A stretch of 11,269 nucleotides of DNA, from contig JAAWGY010000049.1 of assembly GCA_022795575.1 (NCBI GenBank), forward strand, positions 1 to 11,269, written 5' to 3'. Below, in pieces: positions 6,979 through 11,269 of the stretch (within the stretch, counting starts at the first letter, position 1; each line of letters starts with the position of its first letter). The position numbers and the translations under genes were made by a program. The stretch comes from Angelakisella sp. (GTDB lineage Bacteria > Bacillota > Clostridia > Oscillospirales > Ruminococcaceae). The notes under the pieces are model-generated. The model had not been told where the DNA came from. It ran no database searches and was given only the letters and a program-made list of their open reading frames with translations.

Positions 6979-8357
6979 TGTTAAAGGAATATCGCACCAT
7001 ACAGGAGGTCGCCGGCCCCCTGATGCTGGTAAAGGACGTGGAGGGCGTCGCCTACGACGAGTTAGGCGAAATCGAGCTCCCCAATGGCGAGCTCCGGCGC
7101 TGCAAGGTGCTGGAGGTCAACGGCTCCACCGTGCTGGTGCAGCTGTTTGAAAGCTCCACCGGCATCAACCTGGAGCACAGCAAGGTCCGCTTCTTCGGGC
7201 GCAGCCTGGAGCTGGGCGTCTCGGAGGATATGCTGGGCCGGGTTTTCTCCGGCATGGGCGAGCCCATCGACGGGGGCCCCAAGCTCATTGCCGATAAGCG
7301 GATGGACGTCAACGGCCTGCCCATGAACCCCGCCGCCCGGGTTTACCCGGAGGAGTTCATCCAGACCGGCGTTTCCGCCATCGACGGCCTGAACACCCTG
7401 GTCCGCGGCCAGAAGCTGCCCATCTTCTCCGGCTCCGGCCTGCCCCACGCCAAGCTGGCGGCCCAGATTGCCCGTCAGGCCAAGGTGCTGGGTACCGATT
7501 CCAAGTTTGCCGTGGTGTTCTGCGCCATCGGTATCACCTTCGAGGAATCCGACTTCTTCATCAGCGACTTTAAGCGCACCGGGGCCATCGACCGGGCCGT
7601 CCTCTTCATCAACCTGGCCAACGACCCGGCCATCGAGCGTATTTCCACCCCCAAAATGGCGCTGACCGCCGCCGAGTACCTGGCCTTTGAGAAGGGGATG
7701 CACGTCCTTTGCATCCTCACCGACATCACCAACTACGCCGAGGCCCTCCGTGAGGTATCCGCCGCCCGTAAGGAGGTCCCCGGGCGCCGCGGCTACCCCG
7801 GCTACCTCTATACCGACCTGGCCCAGATGTATGAACGCGCCGGCCGCCGTGAGGACAGCGAGGGTTCCATTACCATGATTCCCATCCTGTCCATGCCCGA
7901 GGATGACAAGACCCACCCCATCCCCGACCTCACCGGCTACATCACCGAGGGACAGATCATCCTTTCCCGCGAGCTGTACCGCAAGGGCGTCACCCCGCCC
8001 ATCGACGTGCTGCCCTCCCTGTCCCGTCTGAAGGACAAGGGCATCGGCGTCGGCAAGACCCGGGAGGACCACGCCAGCACCATGAACCAGCTGTTTGCCG
8101 CCTATTCCCGGGGCAAGGACGCCAAGGAGCTGATGACCATCCTGGGCGAGGCCGCCCTCTCCGATACCGATAAGCTCTATGCCAAGTTCGCCGACGAGTT
8201 CGAGAGGCGCTACGTCTCCCAGGGCTACGAGACCGACCGGGGCATCGAGGAAACGCTGAACATCGGCTGGGACCTCCTCTCCATCCTCCCCACCACCGAG
8301 CTCAAGCGGATCAAGCCGGAGATGATCGAAAAGTACCTGCCCAAGAAGGAGCAGTAA
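6978..8357 (+). CDS. ntpB: V-type ATPase regulatory subunit B
   Basis: A 459-residue non-catalytic partner of subunit A, full length. The N-terminal barrel (YRTIQEVAGPLMLVKDVEGV) leads into a nucleotide-binding fold whose P-loop is degenerate, FSGSGLPHAKLA (about 150-161), with no GKT, as expected for B. The arginine finger that completes the A-subunit active site is Arg350 in VLPSLSRLKDKG, the same residue number recalled for E. hirae NtpB. The RRGYPGYLYTDLAQMYERAG block is characteristic. ATG 6978 overlaps the A stop by one base, with GGGGAGGTG (6961-6969) inside the end of ntpA as the ribosome site, which should keep A and B production near 1:1. No anomalies are seen. Confidence 0.98.
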   Translation: MLKEYRTIQEVAGPLMLVKDVEGVAYDELGEIELPNGELRRCKVLEVNGSTVLVQLFESSTGINLEHSKVRFFGRSLELGVSEDMLGRVFSGMGEPIDGGPKLIADKRMDVNGLPMNPAARVYPEEFIQTGVSAIDGLNTLVRGQKLPIFSGSGLPHAKLAAQIARQAKVLGTDSKFAVVFCAIGITFEESDFFISDFKRTGAIDRAVLFINLANDPAIERISTPKMALTAAEYLAFEKGMHVLCILTDITNYAEALREVSAARKEVPGRRGYPGYLYTDLAQMYERAGRREDSEGSITMIPILSMPEDDKTHPIPDLTGYITEGQIILSRELYRKGVTPPIDVLPSLSRLKDKGIGVGKTREDHASTMNQLFAAYSRGKDAKELMTILGEAALSDTDKLYAKFADEFERRYVSQGYETDRGIEETLNIGWDLLSILPTTELKRIKPEMIEKYLPKKEQ

Positions 8358-8369
8358 GGAGGCCCGCCA

Positions 8370-9026
8370 ATGGCAGTCATGCAGGTAAACCCCACCCGTA
8401 TGGAGCTGAGCCGCCTGAAAAACCGGCTCAAAACCTCCATGCGCGGCCACAGCCTTCTCAAAAACAAGCGGGATGACCTGATGAAGAAATTCCTGGAGCA
8501 GGTACGCCGGAACAAGGAGCTGCGGGAGCAGGTGGAGCAGATGATCATGGGCGTCTACGACGGCTTTGCCATCGCCGGCGCCGTGATGAGCCCCAATATG
8601 CTGGAGGAAGCCCTGATGCTCCCCAAGGAGCAGGTGGAGCTGGATATCACCAGCCAGAACGTGATGAGCGTCGACGTGCCGGTGTTCCACTTCAGCCGCT
8701 CCGCCGATGAGGAGGAGGACATCTCCCCCTACGGCTTCACCTACACCTCCGGCGAGCTGGACGACTCGGTGGCGGCCCTGAAAAAGGTGCTGCCCCTGAT
8801 GCTGGAGCTTGCACAGATGGAGAAAAGCGCGCAGCTGCTGGCGGAGGAGATCGAAAAGACCCGCCGCCGGGTAAACGCCCTGGAATATGTTCAGATCCCT
8901 TCCCTCCAGGAGACCATCAAGAGCATCGCCATGAAGCTGGACGAGAACGAGCGCGGAAACCTCGCCCGTTTGATGAAGATCAAGGACATGATGGTGCAGC
9001 AGTCGAGAGAGGCCATGGGCCAGTAA
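8370..9026 (+). CDS. ntpD: V-type ATPase subunit D (central rotor shaft)
   Basis: A 218-residue helical protein, normal family length, forming the antiparallel coiled-coil axle inside A3B3 and binding F and C at its foot. The N-terminal signature NPTRMELSRLKNRLKTSMRG, followed by HSLLKNKRDDLMKKF, is diagnostic. The matching C-terminal helix runs from about residue 150 (EEIEKTRRRVNALEYVQIPS) to FLEQ-like basic and polar repeats ending VQQSREAMGQ. AAGGAGG (8356-8362) overlaps the ntpB stop and lies 7 bases before ATG 8370. This is the last gene of the operon; a terminator follows within 30 bases. No E. hirae-type H or J genes follow, so the set matches the nine-gene Thermus-like layout. Confidence 0.96.
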   Translation: MAVMQVNPTRMELSRLKNRLKTSMRGHSLLKNKRDDLMKKFLEQVRRNKELREQVEQMIMGVYDGFAIAGAVMSPNMLEEALMLPKEQVELDITSQNVMSVDVPVFHFSRSADEEEDISPYGFTYTSGELDDSVAALKKVLPLMLELAQMEKSAQLLAEEIEKTRRRVNALEYVQIPSLQETIKSIAMKLDENERGNLARLMKIKDMMVQQSREAMGQ

Positions 9027-9054
9027 GCAAATACCCACTGACCATACCCGTCAC

Positions 9055-9092
9055 AAAAGCCCGCCCCGCCGGTAAAGGCAGGGCGGGCTTTG
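9055..9092 (+). terminator. Rho-independent terminator of the V-ATPase operon
   Basis: AAAGCCCGCCC (9056-9066) pairs perfectly with GGGCGGGCTTT (9081-9091). One C-A mismatch, a further GCC/GGC and the loop GGTAAA (9071-9076) complete the stem. The trailing T-tract is short (TTTGCTGTG), but the stem is very stable. It lies 28 bases after the ntpD stop and separates the operon from the next promoter. Confidence 0.9.
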
Positions 9093-9141
9093 CTGTGTCC
9101 GGGACGCTCTACACGCTGTACGAATGTTTACATTCCGGCCA

Positions 9142-9170
9142 TTGAATTTTTGCCGCCGTTGTGGTATCAT
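9142..9170 (+). promoter_or_regulatory. Sigma-A-type promoter of the binding-protein gene
   Basis: TTGAAT (9142-9147) and TATCAT (9165-9170) are separated by exactly 17 bases, giving a good -10 and a moderate -35. The region follows the operon terminator directly and is AT-richer than its surroundings. The predicted start of transcription is near 9177, giving a leader of about 55 bases before ATG 9233. Confidence 0.7.
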
Positions 9171-9184
9171 AGTAACCGGATACC
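9163..9184. promoter_or_regulatory. Operator-like inverted repeat over the -10 and transcription start
   Basis: GGTATC (9163-9168) and GATACC (9179-9184) form a perfect 6-base dyad with a 10-base spacer; one base pair further out is a G-T near match (GTGGTATC/GATACCGC). It overlaps the -10 box and the expected start point, the usual place for a repressor site. No regulator is encoded nearby, and chance occurrence cannot be excluded. Confidence 0.35.
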
Positions 9185-9232
9185 GCTGGTTTTTTCCGGG
9201 AATACAGCAGCGGGCAGGAAAGGAAGCCAAGG

Positions 9233-10357
9233 ATGAAGCATTTTGTGATATACGCCCTTGCGGCGGTGATGATCTTCACCATGCTGGGCCGGTTTGCTGC
9301 GGTGGAGACCGTCTCCGCCGCGGAGCCGGCGGTGGCGCCGGTGCTGCGGATGGCCAAGGCGGCCCCTGCCGCGCTGCAGGAGAACGCCGTCCCCGAGGAG
9401 GAGGTCATCCAGGCCGGGCTGCTCCAAGCCAACATGAGCAGCATGGACGATATGTACTTTAAGAACGCCCTGCTGGAGGAGCTGGGGGAGGGCTTTTCGG
9501 TCCACGCCCTCTCCACCGCGGCCACCGGCGGCGACCAGGCCGCCATGTTCCGCAAGATGGTGGAAAGGGGCTACCGGCTGATTGTGGTGGAGCTCTTCGA
9601 CACCGATATGGCCGACGAGTACATCCGCCTGGCCAAGGAAAACGACATCATCCTCATCTTTATCGGCGAGGAGCCCACCCCCCAGCAGATGGCGGAAATG
9701 GACAACCTCTATTATGTAGGCTTTTCCACCGGCAACGTCATGCGGGAGCTGGCCGACGCCATCATCCTGGGCTGGAAGAACAACCAGCGCGCCCTGGAGA
9801 TCAAGGACGACGACCGGCTGGTCTTTGGCGTCTTTACCAAGGACGATTACGAGGAGAACGGCAGCGCCGAGGCGCTGACCCGGTACCTGTCCAACGCCGG
9901 CATCGAGGCGGAGATGGGCAAAAACGCCGTCACCCAGGCCTTTGAGTTTAACTGGAAGAAGGAGATTGACAACATCTTCTACGCCGGCGGGGAAATCATC
10001 ATCTGCGACAGCAGCAGCTACGCCCGGCAGATCTCCGAGTACCTCCACGACGAGGAGGAGTACCCCAAGGAGAAGTACGAGCGGATCCAGAACACCGGCA
10101 TCTTCCTTACCGTGGCCGACGCCACCGCCCAGGAGATGGTGAAGGAGGGCACCGCCATGTTTGCCACCGGCATCAACGGCGGGGATACCGGCACCGCCGT
10201 TGCCAAGCTGGCCAAGGCGCTGCTGGCGGGGGAAACCCCCACCGCCGAGAACGTAGGCATCGCCCCGGACCAGAACCGGCACATCTACATCACCAACCGC
10301 ACCGTCCTTTCCACGGTGCTCACCACCCAGGTGGGCGGCGACGAGGACGAGGAATAA
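9233..10357 (+). CDS. Secreted periplasmic-binding-fold protein, MglB-like sugar-binding family
   Basis: A 374-residue protein with a Sec signal peptide (residues 1 to about 29, MKH then a hydrophobic core, probable cleavage at VSA/A or SAA/E). There is no lipobox cysteine, so it would be secreted or held by an uncleaved signal rather than lipidated. The mature part has type I periplasmic-binding features: GLLQANMSSMDDMYFKNALL (about 62-81), RKMVERGYRLIVVELFDTDM (about 107-126), a hinge-strand GEEP and LYYVGFSTGNVMRELAD, resembling NKEP...YYVG of galactose-binding MglB, and a C-lobe helix GTAVAKLAKALLAGE. The usual NND ligand segment reads CDSSS, so sugar specificity is uncertain. The tail is acidic (GGDEDEE). 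ATG 9233 has AAAGGA (9219-9224) 8 bases upstream. No permease or ATPase gene is adjacent, so it is an orphan binding protein or sensor, perhaps working with transporters or a chemoreceptor encoded elsewhere. Confidence 0.85.
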   Translation: MKHFVIYALAAVMIFTMLGRFAAVETVSAAEPAVAPVLRMAKAAPAALQENAVPEEEVIQAGLLQANMSSMDDMYFKNALLEELGEGFSVHALSTAATGGDQAAMFRKMVERGYRLIVVELFDTDMADEYIRLAKENDIILIFIGEEPTPQQMAEMDNLYYVGFSTGNVMRELADAIILGWKNNQRALEIKDDDRLVFGVFTKDDYEENGSAEALTRYLSNAGIEAEMGKNAVTQAFEFNWKKEIDNIFYAGGEIIICDSSSYARQISEYLHDEEEYPKEKYERIQNTGIFLTVADATAQEMVKEGTAMFATGINGGDTGTAVAKLAKALLAGETPTAENVGIAPDQNRHIYITNRTVLSTVLTTQVGGDEDEE

Positions 10358-10546
10358 CGGCAGGCGGCAGGGACAGCGCCCGGCGCTGCCGGGAAGGGAC
10401 GGCCCCGGCCCCAAGCGCCCCGCCCCCGGGGCAAAGCAGGGCAACGGCATCCTTTGGGGAGCAGGGGAGACGCCCCCACCGGCAGAAAGCCAGGGCAACC
10501 ATCCAAGCACGCCCCGGCCCCCGGCCCGGGTAGGGAAAACAAAACG
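10358..10546. repeat. GC-rich palindromic spacer between convergent genes
   Basis: This stretch of about 190 bases has no supported gene. It contains perfect palindromes CAGCGCC-C-GGCGCTG (10374-10388) and GCCCCG-CCCC-CGGGGC (10417-10432). Its reverse complement shares a GCTTTGCCCC-GG-type motif with the F-A gap element (around 5108-5119), suggesting that both may belong to one dispersed intergenic family. That link is by eye only. Confidence 0.4.
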
Positions 10547-10579
10547 AAAAGCAGCCGCTTGTTTAAGCGACTGCTTTTT
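10547..10579. terminator. Bidirectional rho-independent terminator
   Basis: GCAG-C-CGCTT (10551-10560) pairs with AAGCG-A-CTGC (10565-10574) around the loop GTTT, extended by AAAA/TTTT on the flanks. On the + strand TTTTT (10575-10579) follows the stem and would end the binding-protein transcript. On the minus strand TTTTCGTTTTG follows and would end the zinc-ribbon gene, whose stop is only about 20 bases away. One hairpin serving two convergent genes fits the layout. Confidence 0.88.
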
Positions 10580-10599
10580 GCTCATGGGGCGCCTTGGGC

Positions 10600-10962
10600 C
10601 TACAGGCGGCTGCCGCACTGGTTGCAGTAGGCGCTGCCCGGGGGGTTCACCGCCCCGCACCGGGGGCAGGCCCCAACGCTGCCGCTGTCCCGGCGCGGGG
10701 TGAGGGCGGAGGCGGGGAGGGTGGCCAGCCGGCCCTTTTCGGCGGCCCTGCCGGCCTCTGGGTCCACATCGTAGAGGCAGGCGCAGCCGGGGCAGGTGGC
10801 GATGTACCGGACGTTCCAGCGGAACACCGGCAGGAAGAACAGATGAAGGAAGCTGTAGCATTTGCAGAGGCTGAAGGAGCAGCTGCGGCCGCATTTGGGG
10901 CAGACCGCCCCCACGGTGCCCAGCTGCTGTATTTTGGCGTCGGTGCCCATAATCAAGAACAT
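10600..10962 (-). CDS. Small double zinc-ribbon protein
   Basis: A 120-residue protein with two zinc-binding units. The first is CPKCG (Cys21, Cys24) and CPGC (Cys57, Cys60) separated by a hydrophobic stretch SFLHLFFLPVFRWN, the layout of the zinc-ribbon family in which a short FFxP segment lies between the knuckles. Extra cysteines (28, 33, 35, 62) are present. The second is a classic C-terminal ribbon, CPRCGAVNPPGSAYCNQCG (Cys99, 102, 113, 116), with a charged linker between. The start at 10962 is chosen because AAAGGAGG (plus-strand 10971-10978) sits 8 bases upstream; an in-frame ATG at 11091 would add 43 unrelated residues across the promoter region. The function is unknown; such proteins are often nucleic-acid or protein-binding adaptors, or membrane-peripheral. 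It is convergent with the binding-protein gene. Confidence 0.82.
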   Translation of the reverse strand: MFLIMGTDAKIQQLGTVGAVCPKCGRSCSFSLCKCYSFLHLFFLPVFRWNVRYIATCPGCACLYDVDPEAGRAAEKGRLATLPASALTPRRDSGSVGACPRCGAVNPPGSAYCNQCGSRL

Positions 10963-10985
10963 GGCGGGGCCCTCCTTTTCACAGG

Positions 10986-11007
10986 CTTGGGGAATGAATA
11001 CCCCAAG
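10986..11007. promoter_or_regulatory. Operator-like dyad at the zinc-ribbon gene start of transcription
   Basis: CTTGGGG (10986-10992) and CCCCAAG (11001-11007) form a perfect 7-base inverted repeat with an 8-base spacer. It lies between the minus-strand extended -10 and the ribosome site, covering the expected transcription start. It could be a repressor operator or a 5' RNA hairpin. Confidence 0.45.
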
Positions 11008-11014
11008 TATATCA
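11006..11014 (-). promoter_or_regulatory. Extended -10 promoter of the zinc-ribbon gene
   Basis: On the minus strand the sequence reads TGATATACT, an extended -10 element (TGn followed by TATACT), 44 bases before the start codon at 10962. No good -35 is visible (TGGCGT at 17 bases), as is allowed for extended -10 promoters. The predicted start is near 10999, inside the dyad at 10986-11007. Confidence 0.5.
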
Positions 11015-11056
11015 TAAGGATGGAGAAAACGCCAGATGTTTTGGGCAGGGCAGCTA

Positions 11057-11085
11057 TTGACCAAACCGGCAGAAACCGTTACAAT
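11057..11085 (+). promoter_or_regulatory. Strong sigma-A-type promoter firing rightward
   Basis: TTGACC (11057-11062) and TACAAT (11080-11085), each five of six bases from consensus, are spaced exactly 17 bases apart. The predicted start is around 11091-11093. It is divergent from the zinc-ribbon gene, and no ORF with a ribosome site follows before the window ends. Instead the transcript would begin at the first arm of the nested inverted repeats. Confidence 0.72.
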
Positions 11086-11091
11086 AAACAC

Positions 11092-11269
11092 TGGTGTATT
11101 TTTGCATAGAATAAGAACCTGTATTCATAACCGTCTGACGCCGTCAGGCCAGGTCTTTTCCCGCCCTGCAGCGTTACTGCGCCCGCAGGCGCGTCCAGGC
11201 GCAACCGCCGCAGGCGGCTCTTAGCGCCTGGAAAAAACCTTGCAATACACCAAGTATTACTGCGGTTTT
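11092..11269 (+). ncRNA. Candidate structured RNA or leader, cut off by the window end
   Basis: No protein is supported here. A transcript from the promoter at 11057-11085 would start with TGGTGTATT (11092-11100), which pairs perfectly with AATACACCA (11244-11252). Inside are the hairpin CTGACG-C-CGTCAG (11135-11147); AGGTCTTTT (11151-11159) with AAAAAACCT (11232-11240, one mismatch); CGCCCTGC (11162-11169) with GCAGGCG (11185-11191); and CCAGGCGC (11195-11202) with GCGCCTGG (11224-11231), enclosing CCGCC/GGCGG. AATAC (11244-11248) can pair instead with GTATT (11254-11258), which would break the closing helix. I do not recognise a known RNA family. Alternatives are a leader or attenuator for a gene to the right, or a palindromic mobile element (AAACCG at 11073-11078 is inverted as CGGTTT at 11263-11268). 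Confidence 0.45.

Noticed and set aside
7062..9038. Minus-strand open frame (658 codons) across subunits B and D
   Set aside because: It is antisense to two certain genes, has a biased composition and no recognisable domain or ribosome site.
9167..10894. Minus-strand open frame (575 codons) across the binding protein and spacer
   Set aside because: It spans a bidirectional terminator and overlaps two better-supported genes; the translated product is low-complexity.
11091..11091. Upstream start at 11091 for the zinc-ribbon gene
   Set aside because: It would place the start above the predicted promoter and dyad and lacks a ribosome site, whereas ATG 10962 has a strong AAAGGAGG at ideal spacing.
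11195..11237. Terminator at CCAGGCGC/GCGCCTGG
   Set aside because: On the + strand the stem is followed by AAAAAA, not a T-run, and on the minus strand it is followed by GC-rich sequence, so neither direction fits a rho-independent terminator.
1..11269. CRISPR array, tRNA, rRNA or insertion sequence with transposase
   Set aside because: No regularly spaced direct repeats, cloverleaf-like sequence ending in CCA, rRNA-like segment or transposase motif was seen on either strand.

Overview
The window comes from a GC-rich Gram-positive bacterium, most likely a clostridial Firmicute of the Oscillospiraceae/Ruminococcaceae type. This is inferred from the high-GC coding sequence, strong AGGAGG ribosome sites, GTG and TTG starts, sigma-A-like promoters, and a Firmicutes/Thermus-type V-ATPase operon. 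No marker gene allows a firmer placement.

Positions 303-9026 hold one nine-gene operon for a complete rotary V/A-type ATPase, in the order G/H, I, K, E, C, F, A, B, D. I (Arg564) and K (Glu143) form the membrane ion path. G/H and E form the peripheral stalks, C, F and D the central rotor connection, and A3B3 the catalytic head. Subunit K keeps every side chain that binds Na+ in the Enterococcus hirae ring (Leu60, Thr63, Gln64, Gln114, Glu143, plus Tyr67), so a Na+-translocating enzyme is predicted. Genes are overlapping or closely spaced except for a 138-base palindromic gap between F and A. A clear rho-independent terminator (9055-9092) ends the operon.

Positions 9142-10357 hold a separately promoted gene for a secreted, MglB-like periplasmic-binding-fold protein with no transporter genes beside it. 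A GC-rich palindromic spacer and a bidirectional terminator (10547-10579) separate it from a convergent minus-strand gene (10962-10600) for a small protein with two zinc ribbons.

The right end (11057-11269) has a strong sigma-A-like promoter firing rightward, divergent from the zinc-ribbon gene. It starts transcription into a nested inverted-repeat region with no ORF. This could be a structured non-coding RNA, a regulatory leader of a gene beyond the window, or a palindromic mobile element; it is the least explained part of the window. The left end (1-302) has no supported gene but contains a palindromic element flanked by 9-base direct repeats. The ATPase operon itself is a known system; I see no convincing new multi-gene system here.
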